A program made the translations under genes and the position numbers. A DNA stretch of 64,000 bases from Heracleum sosnowskyi (taxonomy: Eukaryota; Streptophyta; Magnoliopsida; Apiales; Apiaceae): assembly GCA_030848705.1 (NCBI GenBank), contig CM061238.1, positions 50,693,133-50,757,132 of the forward strand, in the 5' to 3' direction. The notes under the pieces were generated by a model. It was not told the origin of the DNA. It made no database searches and saw only the letters and a program-made list of their open reading frames with translations. Shown in pieces: positions 34,481-44,897 of this stretch (positions are counted from its first letter, which is position 1; each line of letters begins with the position of its first letter).

Positions 34481-37217
34481 AAAATGAGTAAATTTTGTTA
34501 GAAAAAAGCTTTCGTTAGAAGTATATTTGTAGCATTATATCCTAAATTTAAACAAATTATATCCCACCTTTCCATTTTTTTGATTAGATTTCAATATTAT
34601 TTGATTTTTATGTAATAAAATATAGTGAAATATTAATGTAGAATAAAACTTTCCCGGATTTTGATTATATTATTAATTTATTAATTAGAAAAAGTACCGA
34701 AAACCAAAAACTAACCGAAAACCGAAAACCAAAACTTTTAATGTTTAGGCTTTAATAATACTAGCCTATAACCGGTGGGATGCACGGATGAATTTTAATT
34801 TTTTTTATCTTATTATCTATATTTTGATTTATATAGTTTTATCAGTAGAAAAATAAATTTTAAAAATAATAAAATATAATAATATATGTATGATGTTATT
34901 CTATGCAATTGTTTGTATTTTGATGATAAAAATTCTTAATATGTTGTTAAGAGAAATAATATCTTGAACTATTGAAAGTAACATAAAAAATTGATAATAT
35001 AAATATTTTAGCTTATAACTCGTGTCATGCACGTGCTAGATAGTTTGTTTTATATAGTTTTTTTGTTGTTGATTGATTTTCTTTTCTTTGTTTTTTTAGG
35101 TAGTTGTTTATCCCCACATCACTATTATTAAAAGCTAGTTGTAATTTAGGTTGGTTAAATTTGAAGTTGTTCCTTAAAGGTAATTTAAAGGTTGTGATTT
35201 TAAAAATGTTCAGCATCATAATTCTTTTAGGAAATTAAGAGTTATGTTCAAGGGTGGTCCAAGTTTTCTATATTTCTCACCATGAAGGAAGTTGATATGA
35301 GCCATCAAAGGTATATAAATGATGTTTCCAGATATTTTGACTGCAGTAGGTGTTAACTGTTGACTAAACTAAATAAACATGCTATTATACAATACTATCT
35401 ATATACTATTTTTCTACCTATGCTATACTATTGTAATCATAACTAATATACTCATTATCTTAATGTGGATATATGTAAAACGATCTACCTGTGTGATTTC
35501 TTATTTCTGTAGCAATACAGTGCAAATGGGATTTGGCAAATAGGTCCGTATTCTCCCAAGTTTATGAATTTATGGACCAGGTATTTTGAACTTCCAGAAT
35601 AAGTTTGCATAAATCCTATGTCATATCTGGTCTGAATTGAAGCCTATTGCTATATGTGTTGCCTACGGTAGTTAAAATTATAGACTGATTTGTGGAAAGA
35701 GTCTAAGACGTTCAAGTAAACTTTATAAACAATAACATATTAATTGGTTCTCTGAAATATGTTAGCCCTATGTTTTTGAAAATTGATCATAAAATTACGA
35801 TAAAGTTGGACACAAAATCATACACATTATATGCATTTTGATACGATGCATTCCAAGAGAAGAAAGGCAATTCTATAACACCAGCTCTTAACCAGCGTAA
35901 GATTTCACGGCAAGGTCTTAGTTTCATACATTCAATATTATTATGCAGTCGGTTTATGTCCTAACTTAGTTGTTGCAAGTTGGTTGATATGATTGCATAG
36001 CAGCAGAGTATCTTTGTTGACAGCTAGAAATATTCAAAATTTGTCTCAATATCGGATGTAGTTGACAAACAAAGAGTATTGCACATATGGTAAAAATTGT
36101 AAGAAATTTTCTTAATAAGTGATGTATTTACTAAGATGTAAAATTAAATGAGGGTGCAAAACACTCACTACTTAATAAAAAAAAGATGCATTTTGAATAT
36201 GAACAAAATAAAAATAGATGAAACATGTGAAAATGAAGTAGGTGTATTGAATTATATAAATGTTTACCAATCTATAAGTACTGATATGTTTCCTAATATT
36301 GAAATCCTTAATAAATTAACGTATGCTAATTGATTAACATTTATGAAATAGTAATCACCTATTAAGCATTTAGAATACATCGAGATAAAAGTCAATAGAT
36401 TCAGCAAGGTAAGCTGAAACACATCGAGCAACTTTGCACTGAAGACATTAAAATCATCCATTTGATCTGGGTGTGCTGGATATCCTTTGTAATTTTTAAT
36501 ATTAATTTTTATTTGGTATGCACAAAAAATGTTTAAAATACGGAGTATATTTGTTTTTATATACATGTCATTTGTGAAATAATTGTTTTTCTATTTTTCA
36601 AAACTTAATATTTTACAAAATAAATCAATTTGGACATTTTTTATTATAAAATATTAACTATAGTTTATTTGGTGGTAAGTAATTTTAAAGGTATATATTA
36701 GTTATAAGTTTACTATATAATTATTTATATAACAATTAATTAAGTTGGGTTGTAAGTAACATCTAAATTTTAATTTAATATGATTTGATTTTTTAAGTAT
36801 GTAATTATGGGTGTATTAATTAGGTATAAGTTGACCATATAATTATTTGACATATTCTACTGAATTTTTTAAAATTTTATTATCTTTTTTGTTTCCAGTA
36901 ACCTCATATCTTATATTAATAAAACTAATTCATTTATACATGTTACAACAATACCTCACATTATATTATAATTTTAAACATGAAATGTATAAATTAATAA
37001 CTTAAGATTATGTATGGTATTAGTCACAAAATTTATTAATTAAATTTAATTTTCACAATGATAGATCAACTAAATAATTTACTTTTTAAAATATAGAATA
37101 TTACAATTTTTAGAGATTTAGTTAAGAAAAATAGAAAAATAAAAATTTTAGTTAGAAAATATAAAAAAATATACATTTTGGCTAAAGAAAGGTAACTTAT
37201 TAGCAATTATAATATTA

Positions 37218-37439
37218 TTACTTTATTTTATTAAATAAAAATTGTGTCTTAGAAATTCGGCCTACCACCTTATAAGGCCCATTTATGCCACCTTTAAACA
37301 TTCCCTTAGCATCTTCAGCCAACCATATCTTGTAATCCGCATCCAACCAATTGCTGTAACTTAAAACAAATCTGGAACCATGTAATATTTTTCTTTCATT
37401 TATGTACGGAGAAGTGACTCCTTGCAGCTCTACTAACAT
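37218..37439 (-). pseudogene. Unidentified protein fragment in Helitron H3
   Basis: A 73-codon frame reads SRFVLSYSNWLDADYKIWLA followed by EDAKGMFKGGINGPYKVVGR. The composition looks like real protein: mixed hydrophobic and charged residues, no low complexity. I do not recognise the family. It may be an exon captured by the Helitron. It could also be a chance frame. Confidence 0.25.
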
Positions 37440-37655
37440 TCAATATAGAAAAAGGTTAAGATGTAGCCTGCATTAGCTACACTTGCCGTAGGGCTACAAT
37501 AGCTACTTTAGGGTACTTTTGGGGAGTGATTTTGAATCCACGAAACGTGAGCGACAAAAACAAATTTATGTTTTATCATCCTTTTTAGCAAATTAAATTC
37601 ATAAATGAGACCAAACAAAGGCGTAAGCCTACCTAATAATTTGTTAAGCTGGGCA

Positions 37656-37898
37656 CTAATTTGTGAAGGAATCTATTTTATAGAAATTCTGGCAAAAAAC
37701 CATGCACGTTCCGTTGTCCCACAGTTCTAGATGTCTCTGTTTGATCCTTTTAGGAAACATCCCCTGCAAGTTACAAAAATCAACCTGCAAAACTTTCAAA
37801 TGTGTCAAGTTTGCCAAAACCGCTTGAATTGTATCATTGAGATTGTTTTGATCGAAACCCATGAAAGAAACGGAAGCCTTTTTGGATGAAAGGATCAA
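37656..37898 (-). pseudogene. LRR receptor-like protein fragment
   Basis: The frame contains leucine-rich-repeat sequence (NNLNDTIQAVLANLTHLKVL, then FCNLQGMFPKRI), typical of plant receptor-like proteins of the Cf/RLP type. It encodes about two and a half repeats and then degenerates. There is no signal peptide, membrane segment or kinase. It is a host gene fragment carried by Helitron H3. Confidence 0.65.
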
Positions 37899-38843
37899 TA
37901 GGGCCTAAAGTATTACCATCTTAATATTCTTAAATTATGCAGTGAAGTTAAAATAGCCAGGGACGGAGGGACCAACTGTTTCCAACCGTTTGCCTGAGCT
38001 GTACACACCATCTAGCCTCTGGTAACTTTTAAGTTCAGTTCTCAAATAGATAAAGTATTTTACGCAAGGCTAGCCAGAAAAGATTCAAAATGTAAGTTAC
38101 AGAATGTCATAGAGAATGCATCAAGGAAGCTCATATTCATGTACATGTATATCTTGGGAAATACATACAATCAATCAAAATCTCTTACAACTTCAGATTT
38201 CTTAAAATCATGCAATAAATTACACAATGCAAATGAGTGTTGAATACTATAACAGACGTTATACTTGAAACGTGACATGTATAAAGATCAAAGTTTGTAT
38301 AATGAAACACAAAACTATTAAACTACCAATATCCAATTCAGAAAGCTAATACTCATCTCATTTGTTTACATCACAGGGACATACGTACATAAAACATATA
38401 TATACTCACCATGAACATACAACTATTAAATTGTCAATATCTGAGGGACATAGGTAATTCAATTTATACTTCTTTTAATAGTAATGCCCTAGGATTAATT
38501 CTGAAATAAGTACTTAAACCGAGGTCCATATACATAAAAATAAATGAAATGGTTATTACAAAGAGTTTTGATTGTATAAACATGTACCTGATGAGAGAGA
38601 GTGCAAAAATTAGAGTTCCTCTGAATCAATAGTAAACTATGAAGCTGCAATTTGCAACAAATGCACCAACTTCTCAGTAGTTGCTGTTATGAGATCCTCC
38701 GCAAGGTTTTGGAAGTATAGGTCACACATAAATAATATGGAAAATCATAAAAGAAACTGTAGTGCAAACTCAGTTCATACCAAGAATGTTTAAATATGGG
38801 AAATTAAGTTTAGGTGCAAAGTATTATTTAAAGGTTCATAATA

Positions 38844-39443
38844 TCACAAATTTGTAAAAACCTCATGATATACAACATTTTTAGTCATACCCGCCATTGG
38901 GTGGCTCTCCTTTTCGCACACTATATATAGCCCTAATGGTGTAGTGACTCTTGATATTGCCACATAAAATTGTCCATGGCTGAAAACCGCTCTTGGTAGA
39001 TATAAACCGACAAACTTTAATGTTTGCCCTTGACTTTTATTTATTGTCATTGCATAGCACAAAGATACCGAGAATTGTATCCTTTTAAATGTAAAAGGAA
39101 GTGTCGTATCTGTCGGCCTCATGCAAATTCTTGGTATGAAAGCCTTTTCTCCAACATGATTTCCAGTAATTATAACTCCTATAACTCGAGCACATAATTG
39201 AGTTATAATCAACCTTGTTCCATTACACAATCCCCTGTTTGGAGCTAAATTCCTTAATAAAACTATTGGAGCTCCAATTTTAAGTTCCAGCTCATGATTT
39301 GGGATACCTGCAAGTTTAAGTGAATTTAAATATTCTTGCGGGTACATGCTTTCCAATGATTCACAGTTTACTGTACTCTTACAAATTGAATCTACACTTC
39401 GGTATACTCTAGATTCACCTACAAATATTTGTATGAGGAACAT
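38844..39443 (-). pseudogene. Helitron RepHel, C-terminal helicase part
   Basis: The 199-residue frame matches the end of the Pif1-like helicase of plant Helitrons. It contains YPQEYLNSLKLAGIPNHELE, GAPIVLLRNLAPNRGLCNGT, YAMTINKSQGQT, then VFSHGQFYVAISRV (helicase motifs V-VI). The full protein also has a zinc finger, the HUH replication initiator and helicase motifs I-IV, all absent here. The strand agrees with the direction of H3, so this is the element's own remnant rather than a captured host gene. The frame is intact over the part present. Confidence 0.88.
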
Positions 39444-39662
39444 TGTCAGTGTCTATAGTAAAGCAATAGGGGTAGCATTAATAAATTAGAAACATACAAC
39501 GGAAACAACTTGTAGTGCGATGTACCTTATTTAGAATAATAATGAAAACATATGAGCATCCATTTGTCTATCTATCATTTATGTCTAAGTATATAAGTTA
39601 AAGTTCTTTCTTCACCTTTTATGCGCTCGATCTTAAGTATTTATCTCATTAAATTTCCTAAA

Positions 39663-39794
39663 TTATTTCTTCACCTGATTCTCATATATTTCTCGTTGCT
39701 TGTTGTTACGTTCTAGGTATTGTTTTAAACATTTCTCAATGTAGTCGTCTCCCTTCTCACCGGTTTCATTCCTTTCATTATTTGGACCCTTCAT
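39663..39794 (-). CDS. Small ORF of unknown function upstream of RepHel remnant
   Basis: A 43-codon frame starts MKGPNNERNETGEKGDDYIE and ends KQREIYENQVKK. It is very hydrophilic with a charged helical tail. Its stop lies inside a 53-base segment that recurs inverted at 42403-42455. I recognise no family. It might be a remnant exon of RepHel or of a captured gene, or chance. Confidence 0.2.
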   Translation of the reverse strand: MKGPNNERNETGEKGDDYIEKCLKQYLERNNKQREIYENQVKK

Positions 39795-39892
39795 GTTGCA
39801 TTAATCTGTTGTCAAGCAAGAATAAAAATCAAAACTCAACTACATAGATAAATTTGATAAAAAAACTAAATTCTGTAATGTAGTTCTATTCA

Positions 39893-39994
39893 CTACGAAC
39901 GGCCTACTATAAGAACTCAAGGTGGAATTTCACAAAGCATTGTCTACGAATGGCCTACTATAAGAACTCAAGGTGGAATTTCACAAAGCATTGT
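39893..39994. repeat. 51-bp tandem duplication
   Basis: Two units of 51 bases (CTACGAACGGCCTACTATAA at the start of the first) are identical except for one base and follow each other directly. The near identity means the duplication is recent. Confidence 0.9.
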
Positions 39995-42315
39995 CTTAAA
40001 AATTACATCCTTTGCAAGTTAGAACATGGAATCTAAGAACATCTACAAAGCATAATATCCTGAAAGCCTTTGATATCATAAATATACACTTAAAATCCAT
40101 GAATGAAGATCACCAAGAAGCCAACTTATTAATCTGGCATGGCAAGGACATGTAGATACAACACTAAAAATTCTCAAAACGTGCCAAGACTTTATGATAT
40201 TTTTGTTTGAAACCTCAAACATGCAAAAGCCATCTCCTAATAGAGAAAACTACAAACAACCTTAATAGTTCAAAAGTAATGTGTGAAAGGAATTTAATGG
40301 AGTTTTACTATTAATGGAATTTTGGTGATGTATCTGTGAAAGGAAATTGTCCGGGTGCAACATATTGTTTGTTTTACAGTTGTGTATATTGTTGTTATCC
40401 TTTGTTATTTTTGTATTTTTTTTTAATCTCTGTATAATTGGCATCGTTGCTATCAATTTTTGGTTTCTCAGGGGATTTTTTTCTGCAGTTCTCTGTTCTT
40501 GTTGCAGGTTTTTCCTGTTGTTTATGCAAAAGCTTAAATGTTCAGTATGCTGAATTGCATATTTTAGGAGATTTTTAGTTTTGTGCTTTTTGTAGTTAGT
40601 CAGGCAAAATGGTTTTCAGATTTATAATGGTTAGGGGTTCACTGTCTTAGAATATGATTCTTATCGGCACCATTTCTCACTATGAATTAGTAGACTGTAA
40701 CCTGTTAGTCTGTTTTGGTACTTAGTTTTTGCAAACTTGATAGCATGTGATAAGATTCAATAAGAAAAATAATCAGATCAACACTCTTGATTGCATATAA
40801 TCTATATGATAGTCAAAATTTTGTTTAGGGTTCTTTCTTAATTGCGTTTATAGAACTGGACTAAGGAAAATGAGGGGAATCCTTTCTGGATACAATCTTT
40901 AAGACTCTAGATGAGGTGAGGTTACTCATAACAGAATTTAAGATATAATGATATTTGAGAAATTAATAAATTAAGCACAAAGAAAAATAATATGAATAAT
41001 TTGATTAGATATTATAATATGTTACATGTAGAGAGAGTTCAAATTTATGGATTAAAATATTCATTCCTTTTCTCTATATCAAAATATCAAACAGAGTTGT
41101 ATTTTGTAGCCTTATACATACCCTGTAATTTAATCCACAAAAGTAGTTAAGTTGTAGCAAGTGCTACTGAGAAACCTTTCTTCTATTATTAAGTTTTATA
41201 AGATGTAAGGGACATGATATTTCTCTGCAATCTGCATAAACCACCTTAATATCAGAAAAAGAAGCAAAAAAAAAATTAGTTTCACTGAAAATGGGATTGA
41301 TCAGGACCAATAATAGAGTTTTTTTTTGTTTTATGTTGGATGTGATTTTGTTGTTTATAATAGTTTTACGCATTCTTTTACGCTTTTTTTTACTCTGCAA
41401 ATTTAGAGTTTTTCTGCAGTTTTCTTAATCTTTATCGCTGCAGAATTTGCATGTTTTGGTACATTTTGTTTTAGCTTACTTGGGTTTTTTTTTCTCCAGT
41501 GTTTTGGTTTATTAAAGGAATGGAGTTGGACACGTCCTTGGTATCAGATTAATCAGTTTGCCAAGACATGAATCCTAAATGTCATTTGGCAATTTAGAAA
41601 ATCTATTTATTTTAGTATATGATCAGTTAAAAGAATTAGAGGGTAGAAGGCTATTGCACCTGCTTTGGTAGCAATGCTCTGCAATTTTCTTCTCTTTTAT
41701 TTGTACTCAGATTCTAATGGTCTGAAATTTTCATCTTTTTTATTTGTACTCAGATTCTATTTGTTTCGCATAGTGAGCATTATTCCATATAGGGAGATGT
41801 CATTTCACGGTTAGGCAACCAAATACTAACTCAATAGCTATACCAAGTGAATGGTGGAGTAACTATGTGTCTAGTTTAGCCTAATATCTTACTTAGTTCA
41901 CAATCCACATATACATATCTAAATTATGAGATAAGAAGGTACTTTATAAATAATTTTTTATATTTCTTAATTTCATTTAATCGTAGTTAAATACAATATA
42001 GAAAGTCAGTACCATGCATTATATAATTCTCACATGTTCACCTCATCATCCCAAATGGAATCAACATTGGAAGATATGAAGTTATGGTATCAAGTTCAGA
42101 GGCAAACTAAGATATTAACTATTATGAAACAGAAAGGCTTATCCAGCAAATATTTGCCACATTTGAGTGCATCTGGCAGGATGATTCACCCTGGTAGATC
42201 TTATGATGTTTTTACAACTTAATAGTATATCTGACAGTGACTTAGCAATTAATAAATAATGATGGATTAGAGAGTACAAATATGTTACTTATATTTCTAA
42301 ATTTGGTATATCATT

Positions 42316-42465
42316 AATAGATAGCTTCAAATAATTTAGGAAATTTAATGAGATAAATACTTGAGATCAAATTATGAATAATATATTATTAATAGATAGC
42401 TTGAAATAATTTAGGAAATTTAATGAGATAAATACTTAAGATCGAGAGCATAAAATCAAATATAT
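42316..42465. repeat. 75-bp duplication with inverted partner at 39617-39669
   Basis: Two copies with a period of 75 bases start AATAGATAGCTT and share ATAATTTAGGAAATTTAATG. The second copy (42403-42455) is the reverse complement of 39617-39669 with one mismatch in 53 bases. This links two parts of Helitron H3 that are 2.7 kb apart. Confidence 0.85.
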
Positions 42466-42479
42466 ATCTAAGCTGACTT

Positions 42480-43050
42480 TGTGTCATTCACACATTATAT
42501 TACTTTTCCAAAAAGAGTATAGATTACAAAAAGAGCCCTGCGTCGAGTCATAAGGTGGTATGAAAAAAGAGAGGAACATAAAGGGTCTACATGGCTGCTT
42601 TTTATAAACTTTGAGGATGGGCAAAGCGGCCATGTCTGCAAACTTTATATATCTGATAAATAACAAACAAATACATACATGTACATGCAGACACTGAGGT
42701 TCACAAACTCAAAGAATATCATGATAAGAGGACTAACTTCAGTGAACAGCCAAATGTTCCACATTGTCATGAATGGCTGTCGCAATGTCAAGATGTCAGG
42801 AGTGAATGTTCAGGCATCTGGCAATAGCCCTAACACTGACGGAATTCACATTCAATTATCATCTAGTGTTACTATTTTGAATTCGAAAATCAGTACCGGG
42901 GATGACTGTGTTTCTATAGGCGCAGGCGCCCGGGCCACAGAATCAGGTAAAGTTCGAAACTTATTCTCACGATATATTTATAAGTTTCAAATATTACCCT
43001 CGATACTGAATTGATGCTAAACGATAATTTAGACGTTTTTCTTTTAGTGT
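42480..43050 (+). pseudogene. Captured polygalacturonase exon
   Basis: From about 42690 to 42946 the plus strand encodes polygalacturonase (glycosyl hydrolase family 28) sequence. It reads LRFTNSKNIMIRGLTSVNSQ, then SGNSPNTDGIHIQ, then ISTGDDCVSIGAGA. The NTD and GDD motifs carry the catalytic aspartates that hydrolyse pectin in the cell wall. The exon ends at a plausible splice donor (AATCAG followed by GTAAAG). The signal peptide and the C-terminal HG and RIK motifs are missing. The segment is bracketed by identical 24-base direct repeats (42456-42479 and 43051-43074), which mark the captured block inside Helitron H3. Confidence 0.8.
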
Positions 43051-43616
43051 TCAAATATATATCTAAGCTGACTTAAAATTCTTTTTCACTCAGGTAATTA
43101 ATCAAACAGGTTCTAGTAGGTGTCAAACTTATTCTCCTGAATCTGATTAGTATGGACAGGGGAGGCCAAACCCTAAACACAATCATAAATACCAATTTAA
43201 ATCAGAGCAGCTGAGGCTTGAGCCACGAATAAGAAAGAAATCTGAAGCTCAATGCGAAAGCAGATCAAAGTATAGCACAAAATTAAAGGGAAACTGAATT
43301 ACCTCTAGCAGGGACTTGATTCTGGGGGAGCCTCGATGGTTTTAGCTTCAATGTAATGGAGTCGATGGTTTTAGCTTCAAAGTAATTGAGTTTTCATGAA
43401 GCTCTGCGGAAGTGTTTTGTTTTAAATTAAACAGACTATGTTAAAGTGTTTGGTTAGAATTGCTCACGTGTGTATTTGTTTAAATTGTATTTAAATAATA
43501 TTTAAATGTTAATTTAGTAGTTTGCTTAGAGGACCAAACAACCAAAAATAGATGACCAAACTACAAACCAAATAGAGGGTGGTTTGCTTATAATAGTATA
43601 GTAAAGATAGTATAGA

Positions 43617-44168
43617 TAACACCAACTAGTATATATTTGTAAAAGTATTTGCCCTTGATCATCCTTTAGTTGCCTACAATAATAATTCTTCATTATCTCA
43701 AACTTCACTTGACGTTAATACCACACTATATCAAACCTTATATAGTCTACATAAGAACTCTCTCTCTCTCTCCCTCTGTATGTGTGTGTACCTGAAGGTG
43801 GTGGAGCTGTAAAAGTGCAAATTGCATTTCTAGAAATTGCCTCGGCCTCACGTAAAACTAAAGTAATATTCCACAACCCATTTTGTTGTTTCAATTAAAC
43901 AAAAAAGACAAAGAAACATTGGTTCAAGAAACTCAGTGATATATACCGGTTTATATTTCAACCTAATCTACCACCATCTTGATCCCGCTTGCTTACATGT
44001 TCGCTTGCTCACCTTGATTACATGCCCGCTTACTCACCTTGATTACATGCACGCTTGCTCATTGTCACCCACATAACGTGACACCTACATCCCACATTTA
44101 ACCTAGTTACGTGTCTAGCTACCTACATGTACCGCTATCCGGCCACCTCTATAACATAGAAATATATT
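43617..44168. other. Spacer between Helitrons and the next LTR element
   Basis: There is no gene. It contains a short TC run at 43757-43772. At about 43986-44062 there are three 25-base direct repeats around CTTGATTACATG.CGCTTGCTCAC. The repeats may already belong to the LTR that follows. Confidence 0.4.
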
Positions 44169-44406
44169 GTAACTTGTAACAGAGACATACATGTTTTAAA
44201 TATCTTCCTTATTTTATGCATACTCATTACAACAATGTCTAAATATATATATATATGCAACAATATATTATAAGCAAAGAACTGACAACAAATCAAAGGC
44301 TGTCAAACGTCAACTGTTGATAGCAGGTACAACTACTACACTGTAGTATGACACCCATCATCACAGTACAAGGTAAGCCATTCATCACACTAGCTACAGA
44401 CCACTC

Positions 44407-44414
44407 TATAAATA
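44407..44414 (+). promoter_or_regulatory. TATA box in the LARD-like LTR
   Basis: TATAAATA is followed after about 30-40 bases by an ACA/CA-rich stretch suitable for transcription start. It lies upstream of the LTR-PBS junction when the copia insertion is removed, in the right order for U3-R-U5. Confidence 0.5.
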
Positions 44415-44583
44415 CATGTCTTGGTACAGTTCACATAACACAACATTATCATCACTCCATATCTATTGCATTTTCGCACATTTCTTTACTCCGTTACTGA
44501 TTCTCACACCGGAGGTGCTTGACGGCCACCACCACCGGGCAAGCATTGTTTTGTAGGTTCCTCGGCCAAACCACCACCGGAAC

Positions 44584-44856
44584 TGAAGCACTAATAACAA
44601 CACACACACACACTTTGTTTGTATTGCTTGGAAGAATATTTCTCACGTTAAAAACAAAATAAAGATTACAGAACATATTAAAAGAAAGCTGATAGAACTG
44701 GTGCTACTAAATATGAACTAACTCCTACCTTGACTCCACTTCCTTATTTAACTCCTAACATTTATCTCTACTCTCCTGACTAAATCAACTACATTATAGC
44801 CATATAACAGCTATATTTTATTTTTGGAAATGTTTAGATTAAATCATTATCTAACA
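44584..44856 (-). repeat. Copia 3' LTR
   Basis: It starts TGAAGCACTAATAAC on the plus strand and ends CTAACA. The minus-strand polypurine tract (ten G with GAATG) adjoins it at 44857-44871. It contains an AC dinucleotide run. Confidence 0.9.
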
Positions 44857-44897
44857 CATTCCCCCCCCCAATCTAAACATTCTCTTCATTCACGCCT

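Larger units (their letters stand above)
34761..43607 (-). mobile_element. Helitron H3, 8.8 kb, gene-capturing
   Basis: The 3' end is at 34761 (CTAG on the minus strand, preceded by TTATAGG and an eroded CCGTGC hairpin). The 5' end is at 43607 (TCTTTACTATACTATTATAA, then GCAAACCACC). The flanking bases are T and A, and removing the element restores the 5' terminus of H1. Inside are a truncated RepHel helicase on the same strand, a polygalacturonase exon, an LRR fragment, and other pieces that I could not name. Between 34800-37200 and 39800-42300 I see only AT-rich DNA with no recognisable gene. Lack of a full RepHel makes it non-autonomous now. Confidence 0.8.
31134..43616 (-). mobile_element. 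Helitron H1 (outer), interrupted twice
   Basis: H1 is reconstructed from three parts: 31134-31643, 33486-34760 and 43608-43616. The first junction re-forms a continuous TTTTAAAATATAA when H2 is removed. The second restores the 5' end beginning TCTATACTA when H3 is removed, identical to the 5' end of H2. Both insertions are between A and T, as expected for Helitrons. The 3' end near 31134-31150 is eroded; the terminal hairpin is reduced to a TAGGCTATTACTCGTAC-like remnant. H1 has no coding sequence of its own and is a non-autonomous copy. Confidence 0.75.
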
